Origin: Acidobacteriota bacterium
Lineage (GTDB): Bacteria > Acidobacteriota > Terriglobia > Terriglobales > SCQP01
NCBI GenBank assembly: GCA_027459505.1
Contig: DAIDIE010000020.1
Coordinates: 1-64,000 of the forward strand
Reading direction: 5' to 3'
Length of the DNA: 64,000 nucleotides
The translations under genes were made by a program, and so were the position numbers. Every line of letters begins with the position of its first letter. Position 1 is the stretch's first letter. Under the pieces are notes generated by a model. It saw nothing but the letters and a program-made list of their open reading frames with translations, did not search any database and was not told the DNA's origin. Shown one piece after another: positions 45,666 through 53,271 of the stretch.

Positions 45666-46595
45666 ATGCGGAACTCTTCGATCTTGCTGGCAGGCATTGT
45701 TGTTTCGCTGTCGTTAAACGTGGCGTTCGTCGGTCACGGTTCGGCGCCGAGGCCGAAGTCTCCGGTGGTCCACAACCTGTTAGTGCAACGGGAAGAAATC
45801 CTGAGCGCGATTCAGGACAATGACGCGCATCTTCGCTCGCTGCTGCAATTAGCCGAACAATCCAAGCTTTTGGCGGTGCAGGCCCGTCAGGCAGGCAACG
45901 GCGCCGAGGCAGCGACCGCCGCTCAGGCGCTGGAAAATGCCGAGCAGGGAATTATTCTAGTGCAGCAAAAGCTGACGCGAGAGCGGGCCAGCCTGCGGCA
46001 GGTCAATTCGGCCCTGGACCAGGCGAGGGAATGGCCTCCCGCCCTGGTAGCTGTTCATCCCGCGGCTATACCCATGAGGATGACCGGCACGGTAAAAATC
46101 ACCGATGCCCAAGGCCATGCGGTCGCCTTGCAGAGTCAAGGATTCAAGCTGCAGCCGGGCATGAGCATCGACCTGCCTGGACGCCACAGCTCTATGCGCC
46201 TGCAGTTGCCTTCAGGCGCCCGCATTGATCTTGGACCGCATACACGCCTGAGGTATGAGGCCGGGAAGAGCGGCAGTGTCTACGACCTTCTGCAAGGCGA
46301 ACTGCACCTGAACGAACGCGCCAAGGCTTATATATACAAGAAATTCGGCGCTCGATTCAGAGTGCGCACGCCGCAGGTTGCTGTTGCCGTTCGTGGCACG
46401 GAGTTCATTATTGACACGAACTCCCGCCGTTCCACCTTCACCGTGCTTTCGGGAGAGATAGCGCTGCGCGTCAAGGGCCGAAAGGCTGCCATTATCTTGC
46501 GAAGTATGCAACGGCTACGGATTCCGGCGCATGGGACGATTCCATTGCCCGCGGCGATTTCGGGAAGCCACGTTCAGGTCTGGTGGCAGCAATGA
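45666..46595 (+). CDS. FecR-domain secreted or membrane-anchored protein
   Basis: 309 residues. An N-terminal hydrophobic anchor (LLAGIVVSLSLNVAFVG), a coiled coil to about residue 125, then the FecR core: GTVKITDAQGHAV, LQPGMSIDLPG, RIDLGPHTRLRY, YDLLQGELHL, and RTPQVAVAVRGTEFIID. FecR domains sense or transmit signals across the periplasm. No sigma factor is adjacent. It overlaps the next gene (ATGA), so it is translated with a coiled-coil protein. Confidence 0.8.
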   Translation: MRNSSILLAGIVVSLSLNVAFVGHGSAPRPKSPVVHNLLVQREEILSAIQDNDAHLRSLLQLAEQSKLLAVQARQAGNGAEAATAAQALENAEQGIILVQQKLTRERASLRQVNSALDQAREWPPALVAVHPAAIPMRMTGTVKITDAQGHAVALQSQGFKLQPGMSIDLPGRHSSMRLQLPSGARIDLGPHTRLRYEAGKSGSVYDLLQGELHLNERAKAYIYKKFGARFRVRTPQVAVAVRGTEFIIDTNSRRSTFTVLSGEIALRVKGRKAAIILRSMQRLRIPAHGTIPLPAAISGSHVQVWWQQ

Positions 46596-47719
46596 AGGCC
46601 AGACACTTGCAGAGCGCAAGGTTCGTGTTGGGGACCGTCGCGATCGGCCTGCTCGCCGCCTGCCCCGCAACCGCGCAGGCAGCGGGCTGGTTCTGGCAGA
46701 TGCGACAGCGCTGCATTGCTTCCCGGGGAAGTTGGGTTCCAACCGGAAATGGCGGCTACCGCTGCGTTTACGCTTCAGTTCCCGCACCCCCACCACCACA
46801 ATCGCCGCGGGCCCCGTATCAAGCAAATCAGGAACGGGCGCGCCAGCAGGAGCAGCGGCGGCAAGCAGATGCGCAGGAGCGGGTGCGGGCGGAAGCGCAG
46901 GCGCGGGCAGACGAGCAGCGCCGCAAGGCGGAGAAGCACGCCCAATTTCTGCGATCCAGAGATGAAGCTTACCGCCGCCTGAAGCGAGTGGGCTTGCAGC
47001 CGACTGGTCTGAAAGGCGAACACGGCAATACGGCCACCTTCGGCTTAAAAGGGATCTCTTCCGCGCAGGCATCGACCCTGATTGCCACCTCACCGCCGGA
47101 CCGCCAGGCCCGGCAGGCGGCGACCGCATGGCAGCAACTGCATTGCGCGGCCGGCATTCTCGGCGATGCCGCGCGCGCCGCGTCCGGCGAACTCACCGGG
47201 CCCGCACTCGACCGGATGGCTGATAATGTTCGCTACCTCGCCCAGCAGGCCGCAGCCGCGCTCGACGGGCGTCAAGTTGGGGTGGCCTGCGACTCCGGCG
47301 GCTCCATGCCCGCCATCGACGATCCTGCGCAGGCAGCGGAAAAGGTGCGCTCACTATCCGCGCACTTGCTCGACAATTTGGCCCGCGTACAGCGGCTCGA
47401 TGGCCGTGAACGGAAAATCCTGCAAACCTCAACCTCACCGGTTGCAGCCAGAAAGTCCGCCACGCCGCGCGCCGCCGCTGCCCTCTCAGCAGCTCAGGCC
47501 CCAGCCGCCTCAAATATTGTTCAGCAGCATCGGGCGCTGGCGCTCAAGGCCTACTCAGTTCAAAGGAATAACGCAAACCAGCAAGATGCCGCGCTGGCTT
47601 TGCTGCTAGCAACGCAGCGCGAGCTCAATTCCATTCGGGCCGAAAAGGAACAAAGCCGGGAACAGATTCAGCGAATCGCTGCGCAACTGCAGGCGTTGAA
47701 TTCGTCGCTGCGTCCATAA
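46592..47719 (+). CDS. Secreted coiled-coil protein of unknown function
   Basis: 375 residues. Signal peptide (TVAIGLLAACPATAQAAG). A Cys pair (RQRCIASRG, YRCVY), a Pro-rich linker, then a long Glu/Arg/Ala coiled coil (residues 75-130). GLKGISSAQASTL is followed by helical segments to the end. No named domain. Between the FecR gene (4-nt overlap) and the TPR-like gene 28 bp further on, so part of one operon. Confidence 0.7.
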   Translation: MKARHLQSARFVLGTVAIGLLAACPATAQAAGWFWQMRQRCIASRGSWVPTGNGGYRCVYASVPAPPPPQSPRAPYQANQERARQQEQRRQADAQERVRAEAQARADEQRRKAEKHAQFLRSRDEAYRRLKRVGLQPTGLKGEHGNTATFGLKGISSAQASTLIATSPPDRQARQAATAWQQLHCAAGILGDAARAASGELTGPALDRMADNVRYLAQQAAAALDGRQVGVACDSGGSMPAIDDPAQAAEKVRSLSAHLLDNLARVQRLDGRERKILQTSTSPVAARKSATPRAAAALSAAQAPAASNIVQQHRALALKAYSVQRNNANQQDAALALLLATQRELNSIRAEKEQSREQIQRIAAQLQALNSSLRP

Positions 47720-47747
47720 GCGGGGTGCCGGGGCAGGAGGAAAAACG

Positions 47748-48641
47748 GTGTCACAACGGAGAGCAGTTCAACCTTGCGGGCTGGCAGTGGCAGTCGGCAT
47801 TATTCTAATCGGAGTGGTATGGCGCGCGGGGGCGCAAGCGCCCACGCCGGGTTCGGATTATGCCCGGCTACAGCAGCTTACCTCCCAACTACAAGCCTCC
47901 CCGGCCAACGTTGCCCTGCGCCAGCAGATCATCGCCCTGGCGCTGACCCTGCCGGCGCCGCCGGCCGAGACCGGCGATGCGTTGAAGGCCGAGGGCGCCG
48001 GCGAATATGCGTTCAAACATGCGCAGACGCCTGCGGATTTCTCCAGCGCGGCAGAGGCGTTCGAGCAGGCGGCGCTCATCGAGCCCTGGGTGGCGGCCAA
48101 TTACTACAACGCGGGTCAAGCCTACGCCAAGGCAGGTCGATTTAACCGCGCGATCGCGGCCTTGAATTGGTATCTGACGGCTGCTCCCAATGCCAACGAC
48201 AGGGACGCCGTCCTGAAACGCGTCGGCGCCCTGGAATACGTTCGGAGTCATCCACCGCATCCTCAGTCCGCTTCGAATGTCCCACCACCGGCGCCGCCTG
48301 TCCGGAGCCGGGTTGGCTTGAAGGGATATTGGCACTTCATTTCGGGGAAGTGGGTCGATGGGCCTTTTGTAGGACAAAGGTTTACTGCATTTGGCACTGG
48401 ATCGGCCACATTTAAAGGTCTCTCCATAACCGGAACGCGCGACGGCTGGAGGGTATGCCTCGATTTAACCGGTGGGTGCATTCCCACTATCACTGACGAA
48501 TCCGATGTGAGTCACGTGAAGTTCCACATGATTGACAGTAGTTGGACGTGCTCCAGGACGGAAGCCAACGGCATGGAATGCCTACATGGGCCGCCGCCCG
48601 GAGTTTACGGCGCCATGATGCGCCTACAGTATGCACGTTGA
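47748..48641 (+). CDS. Secreted TPR-like protein
   Basis: 297 residues. N-terminal signal (LAVAVGIILIGVVWRAGAQA). APTPGSDYARLQQLTSQLQ, then one TPR-like pair: ADFSSAAEAFEQAALIEPWVAANYYNAGQAYAKAGRFNRAIAALNWYL. The C-terminal 100 residues form a beta domain with four Cys (VCLDLTGGC, TCSRTEANGMEC). A partial paralogue follows at 48678. Confidence 0.75.
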   Translation: MSQRRAVQPCGLAVAVGIILIGVVWRAGAQAPTPGSDYARLQQLTSQLQASPANVALRQQIIALALTLPAPPAETGDALKAEGAGEYAFKHAQTPADFSSAAEAFEQAALIEPWVAANYYNAGQAYAKAGRFNRAIAALNWYLTAAPNANDRDAVLKRVGALEYVRSHPPHPQSASNVPPPAPPVRSRVGLKGYWHFISGKWVDGPFVGQRFTAFGTGSATFKGLSITGTRDGWRVCLDLTGGCIPTITDESDVSHVKFHMIDSSWTCSRTEANGMECLHGPPPGVYGAMMRLQYAR

Positions 48642-48677
48642 TTGCTAGAGCAAACCGTTCCCGACGGGGACACCTGC

Positions 48678-48939
48678 ATGCCAAATCAGACGTTCGCGAA
48701 AGCCCGGCGTAAACTCGCTTTGCCTTTTGCTGCTCGCGTGCCTGGCAGTGAGTGCCGCCACCGGGTGCGCGGCGGCGCGTGCCCCAACCCCGGGCTCGGA
48801 CTACGCCCGGCTGCAGCAGCTTACCTCGCAGATGCAAGCCGCCTCCCCGGCCAACGGCAGATCATTGGCGCCGCCGGCTGAGCCGGAGACGGCGATTGAG
48901 GCTCGCGGCGCTGGAGCCTACGCGTTTGACCCGCCAATT
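48678..48939 (+). pseudogene. Truncated paralogue of the TPR-like gene
   Basis: Repeats the N-terminal region of the preceding gene in two frames: ATG at 48678 starts the first, then LACLAVSAATGC and ARAPTPGSDYARLQQLTSQM appear in another frame, so a frameshift lies near 48715. A deletion removes part of LRQQIIALALTLPA, and the match ends at GAYAF near 48930. The HigA-like gene starts its 3' end right there. Confidence 0.75.
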
Positions 48940-49272
48940 CTAGCTGGCTGCGCGAGGAGAGCCGCTGACTTCACTGAATTGAGTGATGCGCACGGCGCCA
49001 TCCGGCATGATTGCTCGAATCTCCAATTCACCGCCCATCGCCTCGATGAACTTGCGGAGTGTGCTGATCATCATGTCGGTCCGGTGCTCGACCTTGGAGA
49101 TGGCCGCCTGATTGACGTGTAGCCGTTCGGCGAGCGCTTCCTGGGTAAGCCGCATCGCTTCGCGCAGCTCGTCGAGCGCCAGGTCGCGTTCCATCTGTTC
49201 GGCCTTGGCTTGGGAGCGGGCTCGGGTCTGGGGCGACATGCGCGCCTGAAGTTCTCTGTAGTCTCTAGCCAT
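48940..49272 (-). CDS. XRE-family antitoxin (HigA-like)
   Basis: 110 residues from ATG at 49272. A helical N-terminus (MSPQTRARSQAKAEQM), then the helix-turn-helix: MRLTQEALAERLHVNQAAISKVEHRTDMMISTLRKFIEAMG. It binds DNA and neutralises the toxin. The toxin gene precedes it and overlaps by eight bases, the toxin-first order of higBA systems. Confidence 0.88.
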   Translation of the reverse strand: MARDYRELQARMSPQTRARSQAKAEQMERDLALDELREAMRLTQEALAERLHVNQAAISKVEHRTDMMISTLRKFIEAMGGELEIRAIMPDGAVRITQFSEVSGSPRAAS

Positions 49273-49630
49273 TGGGTTTCTCCTCCTTTGGGAGCGCGGC
49301 CAGATGCTCGGCAAAGAGCCGATCCGCAACCGGGACGAACTTCTCGTACCAGCGGCCGTCTCCTGTCTTGTCGCCGCCGATTAACAAAATGGCGGCACGC
49401 CGAGGGTCGAAGGCATACAAGACGCGGTAGGGCCGCCCGGCGTGCTGAATGACCAATTCCTTCATATTGGGATGGCGCGAGAAGTGGATACTGCCCGAGT
49501 GCGGCCGTCGCAGAGCTGGTCCGTGCCGCTGGAGCAGTCGAACTTTTGCATCGACATCCTCCTGCTCTGCTTCTGAAAGGCCGGTCCACCATCTCTCAAA
49601 ATCGTCGGTGAACTCAACCTCCCATTCCAT
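49265..49630 (-). CDS. RelE/HigB-type toxin
   Basis: 121 residues from ATG at 49630; the frame runs to 49711. WEVEFTDDFERWWTGLSEAEQEDVDAKVRLLQRHGPALRRPHSGSI, then MKELVIQHAGRPYRVLYAFDPRRAAILLIGGDKTGDGRWYEKFVPVAD. This is the Gp49/HigB pattern of ribosome-dependent mRNA interferases. Precedes and overlaps the HigA-like gene. Confidence 0.88.
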   Translation of the reverse strand: MEWEVEFTDDFERWWTGLSEAEQEDVDAKVRLLQRHGPALRRPHSGSIHFSRHPNMKELVIQHAGRPYRVLYAFDPRRAAILLIGGDKTGDGRWYEKFVPVADRLFAEHLAALPKEEKPNG

Positions 49631-50037
49631 ACCAGGACTATAACCTGCAAGGAATGTTTCGTCAAGCCGCTCGGGAGGCGGCGGCAGTTGAACGGCACTC
49701 CGCGAGAGCACGATGGAGACTGGGGAGAGCCTGCGTTACTCTTCGGGCTGTGTTTTCTACAAGGCGGGCAATTGCAAAGGTTTGCACAGTTTAATCAGGA
49801 TGCTTGATCCACATGCTTGAAAATTAAGGCGTCGCTACCGACGTTTGCGGCATTCCGCACCGGCCCGCACAAACACGCAACCAGGGAATCCAAGGCGCGT
49901 CCTGGCGCGGCAGCAGGCGCCGCGGAGGTGCTGACGCCATGGAAGAGCAGGCAAGGCCGGAGAGCTACTCGAAATTCTGAAAGGATCAATGCGCGGATGT
50001 GCGTGTGCTTACGCACGGTGCCGCACTGGAGGCCATC
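49631..50037. other. Intergenic region upstream of the integrase segment
   Basis: About 400 bp with no gene I can support. It holds the promoter region for the HigBA-like pair (leftward) and several short repeats of GCGC type. Confidence 0.35.
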
Positions 50038-50163
50038 ATGTCAATGCCTGATACGCTGAACGATGAACCCGTCATCCGCGTAATCCAACCAGTATTTGTC
50101 ACCAAGCCAGAAGCGGCAAAGCTTCTCCGTGTGAGCGTCCGGACGATGTTCACGGTGAGATGA
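50038..50163 (+). CDS. Truncated excisionase-like helix-turn-helix ORF
   Basis: 41 residues: PVFVTKPEAAKLLRVSVRT is the start of a MerR-like excisionase helix-turn-helix. The family continues with a W or Y and a wing. Here it ends early, with MFTVR and a stop, so the DNA-binding wing is missing. It lies 90 bp upstream of the integrase. Too short to be functional in a usual way. Confidence 0.55.
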   Translation: MSMPDTLNDEPVIRVIQPVFVTKPEAAKLLRVSVRTMFTVR

Positions 50164-50172
50164 ATCATCTGA

Positions 50173-50198
50173 CGCGCGCCAAGGGGGCGCGCCCTTGG
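50173..50198. repeat. Palindrome between the excisionase fragment and integrase
   Basis: CCAAGGG-GGCGCG-CCCTTGG at 50179-50198, with GCGCGCC on the left extending partial symmetry. It could be a terminator, an integrase arm site or an operator. Confidence 0.4.
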
Positions 50199-50252
50199 CC
50201 AAACAGCGCCACGTGCTCCGCCCTTCACATCTTGGTTTAGGCTTGAATCAGA

Positions 50253-51368
50253 ATGGCAAACCATCCGCGAGGCATCTTCGAGCGGCCCAAGGGGTCGGGC
50301 ATGTGGTGGATTCGCTATGCGGACTCCGCCGGGGCGGAACGGCGCGAAAAAGCCGGCACCAAGAGCGCCGCACTGGCGCTCTACCGGAAACGGAAAACGG
50401 AAGCGCTGCAGGGACGTAAACTGCCGGAGTCGATCCGGTCGCGGTCAGTAACCTTTGATCGGTTGGCGGACGCGGCGTTGGCGTATTCGCGCGCGCGCAA
50501 GCGCTCCTACGGCGATGACGTAATCCGCATGGCGAAGCTCCGCCAGTGGTTTGGATCGCGGCCAGCGGCGGAGATTACCCCGCAGGAGATCGAGCGCCGA
50601 TTGACGGAAGCCTCCGAGGCCCACCGCTGGAAACCTGCGACCACGAACCGGTACAAAGCCCTGATCTCATTGGTATACCGGTTGGGCGTTGAAGGCGGCC
50701 ATGTCCCATCGAACCCGGCGCGGATTGTACGGCACAGACAAGAAAATAACGCCCGCATTCGCTACCTCCTGCCGGAAGAGGAGGCGGCGCTCCGCAAGGT
50801 GCTGGCCGCCGACTTCCCGGCCAATATCCCGGAGCTCGATCTGGCGCTGCACACTGGGATGCGGCTAAGCGAGCAATACAATTTGACCTGGGATTGTGTA
50901 AACATGAAAGTGCGGATTTTGACAATTCCGCGTAGCAAGCACGGCGAAACGCGTCACATCAGCCTGAACCGGCCGGCTATCCAGGCGCTGGTGGCGCTCC
51001 GAGAGCAAGGTTCGGGTTCGGGAAGAGTGATTCTCAACGAACGTGGCGCGCCGCGGGTTTCGCCGCGGAACTGGTTTGAGCCGGCGGTGAAGAAGGCCGG
51101 GTTGAAGGATTTTACTTGGCATTGCCTGCGGCACACTTTCGCCTCGCGGCTGGTGATGGCGGGCGTTGATCTCCGCACTGTGCAGGAGCTGATGGGACAC
51201 AAGACGATCCAGATGACGACACGGTACGCGCACTTGGCGCCGGCGCACACGCTGGCGGCGGTGGAGAAGCTGGAATCAGTTTCCACCGGCAGCATAACCG
51301 GCACCGGCATTTTTGACCGTTTCGCCAAAACATCAAAAGTAGTAATAGGTCCTTTAAAATCTGTATGA
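50253..51368 (+). CDS. Tyrosine recombinase/integrase
   Basis: 371 residues. N-terminal Arm-type domain: GIFERPKGSGMWWIRYADSAG; then a core-binding domain; then the catalytic domain with Arg in ALHTGMRLSEQYNL, HCLRHTFASRLVMAG with the His-x2-Arg, HKTIQMTTRYAHL with the Tyr nucleophile. It catalyses integration and excision. Its stop lies 12 bp before the tRNA gene, so it probably integrated near this tRNA. The excisionase partner is only a fragment. Confidence 0.93.
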   Translation: MANHPRGIFERPKGSGMWWIRYADSAGAERREKAGTKSAALALYRKRKTEALQGRKLPESIRSRSVTFDRLADAALAYSRARKRSYGDDVIRMAKLRQWFGSRPAAEITPQEIERRLTEASEAHRWKPATTNRYKALISLVYRLGVEGGHVPSNPARIVRHRQENNARIRYLLPEEEAALRKVLAADFPANIPELDLALHTGMRLSEQYNLTWDCVNMKVRILTIPRSKHGETRHISLNRPAIQALVALREQGSGSGRVILNERGAPRVSPRNWFEPAVKKAGLKDFTWHCLRHTFASRLVMAGVDLRTVQELMGHKTIQMTTRYAHLAPAHTLAAVEKLESVSTGSITGTGIFDRFAKTSKVVIGPLKSV

Positions 51369-51379
51369 TATGGAGATGC

Positions 51380-51455
<76 letters not shown>

Positions 51456-51698
51456 ACAGAACGCGACCCAAACGTCTGCCGCAACGATCTGCAAAACCGT
51501 CTGCTGCAACGAACCGCTACGACGATCTGCCGCGTCCACCCGCCGCAACCATCGCAGACCGCCGGGCGCGGCTATCCGCGCCGACTCCGCGGCAACCATA
51601 TTCTGGGCCCTCCCGCACCTTCCACTGGCCAGTTGCGGCATCGGTTCTGCATTCTCCGCAAGCGGCCCAGTCAGCGCCTGGTGAAAGCGCCGAACCGG
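51456..51698. other. Intergenic region downstream of the tRNA
   Basis: 243 bp without a supported gene, with Cys/Arg/Pro-type repeats of CTGC and CGATCTGC near 51485-51540. No second copy of the tRNA 3' end is visible here. Confidence 0.4.
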
Positions 51699-53159
51699 CT
51701 ACTTGCAGGCGCACCTGGTAAACGCTTTGCCGCTTAATGCGGTAATGCCGCAGGCGTAAGGCGCCCAGGCTTTGCGCGTCAGGTTGGAGTTTCCGCTGCT
51801 AACGGTGTAATCCGTCTGGTAGCGCGCGCGCGCCGCGCCGGGCTGCCGCAGTTCTGCGTTCAACCGCACGAAGTCCGCCGCAGTGAGCCCGCGCAGACCG
51901 TAGGCGTTGTCGAAATCGTATTCCATACTCCAGCGCGCGCCTTTTGCAAGACCGGGAAGGGAGTAGACGCGGGCCTCGTTCACCGCTCCCTGGCTCAGCC
52001 GAATCACGGTGAAAGCCGGGTTGTTGCCAAAAATCGGGGTGATGGACGGGACGATTTTGAGCGGTACGGCCTGTTCCGAGCTCGCAGTTGCCTCCAGCCC
52101 ATTGGTCGGCGGGCCGGCGGTGACCAGCCGGAACTCATCCTGATGGGTGTGTCCGAAGACGGCCAATTGCACGGTGTTGCTGTACTGCCGCAAGAGCGTG
52201 ATGAACTGGCGATTGAAGGCGGGCGCGAGGAATGTGACCGGAGGGGCGCCGCACAACTTCGCTCCGCGGTGCAGGCTGGAGAAAACGTCGGCGCCTGGCG
52301 GGATGTGGGCGAGAATCCAAACCCGCTCCCCGCGCTCCGCCGCCTGGAACAACGTCGCCCGCAGCCAATCCATTTCCGCCTGGGGTGCGCGCGCGCCTTC
52401 CTGCCGGCCACAGCGGTTGGCGTAATTGGGTGACCAGAAAACGTCATTGAGCGCAATCAGCCGTAGCGGGGCCCCGCTTACGGGCAGGCGAAGGCTGTAA
52501 AAGCCTCCAGCGGCGAACTGCGCGGCGGCATGCCGCATTTTCGTGAGCGGCAGAAAGCTTTCCCGCCATGCGCTCGCGGTGATACTCATGAACGGCTGTC
52601 CCGGGCGTGACTCATAGTCGCCGCAGTCGGAGTCGTTGTTGCCAATCACCGGAGCAATCAGCACTCCCGGAAAACTCTGCCTCAAGCGCAGCGCAATGAA
52701 GGCAAAGGTTTTGTGAACGAATGCGGAGTAGTCCGCTTGTGACCGTTCCCGGGTGGCGAGCAGGAACTGGCGATGATAATGGTGGGCCAGCAGGTCCCCG
52801 CCGAGCAGGATGAAGGCGGGGTGGGGAACGGTGTGGCGCATGGCCGCGAAGGCCGAATCCAGCAGCAGGATATTGCTGTCTTTGCCATAGCGTCCGTAGA
52901 AGTGTGCCGGGTTCTGCCGCGCGGTCTTTAGTTGCGCGGCGCGCAGGATGGCGTCCCATCGCCCCACCGGAGCCTTCTGCAGACGGGGCACCAGCCCGGG
53001 TACAGCAAAGGGGTTCAGGTGGAGATCGCTGATGAGCAGCGCCTGTTGGGAAACGCTGCGGGCCGAGGCGGCATGAGGGCGGGCCGTGACGGTGGCAGCC
53101 GAGGCGAAGATAGGAAGCGCAAACAGGCAAAACAGGGCAGGCAAGCGGAAGTGGCGCAT
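51699..53159 (-). CDS. Secreted metallophosphoesterase (sphingomyelinase-like)
   Basis: 486 residues with a signal peptide (ALFCLFALPIFASAATV). Calcineurin-type motifs: LLISDLHLNPF, ILLGGDLLAHHYH, PVIGNNDSDCG, ILAHIPPGADVF, FGHTHQDEFRL. The order D-x-H...GD...GNND...H...GHTH fits acid-sphingomyelinase-like phosphodiesterases. Substrate not known. Transcribed away from the TPR-like gene over a 112-bp gap. Confidence 0.88.
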   Translation of the reverse strand: MRHFRLPALFCLFALPIFASAATVTARPHAASARSVSQQALLISDLHLNPFAVPGLVPRLQKAPVGRWDAILRAAQLKTARQNPAHFYGRYGKDSNILLLDSAFAAMRHTVPHPAFILLGGDLLAHHYHRQFLLATRERSQADYSAFVHKTFAFIALRLRQSFPGVLIAPVIGNNDSDCGDYESRPGQPFMSITASAWRESFLPLTKMRHAAAQFAAGGFYSLRLPVSGAPLRLIALNDVFWSPNYANRCGRQEGARAPQAEMDWLRATLFQAAERGERVWILAHIPPGADVFSSLHRGAKLCGAPPVTFLAPAFNRQFITLLRQYSNTVQLAVFGHTHQDEFRLVTAGPPTNGLEATASSEQAVPLKIVPSITPIFGNNPAFTVIRLSQGAVNEARVYSLPGLAKGARWSMEYDFDNAYGLRGLTAADFVRLNAELRQPGAARARYQTDYTVSSGNSNLTRKAWAPYACGITALSGKAFTRCACK

Positions 53160-53271
53160 AGGTAATGATATCGGCAGCAGCGGATGGATATTTCAGGTGC
53201 AGGGTTCACCGTTTTCGTTGCTGTGTATTCAATTTGCCAAGCCCACTTCAGTTGGTCCAAAATCCACGCGT

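Noticed and set aside
45188-45697. A 169-codon minus-strand open frame upstream of the zinc-ribbon gene
   Set aside because: It overlaps the zinc-ribbon gene in another frame and contains no recognisable domain.
53086-53271. N-terminal extension of the large TPR-like gene
   Set aside because: Antisense to the phosphoesterase start, and the signal segment begins after 53272.
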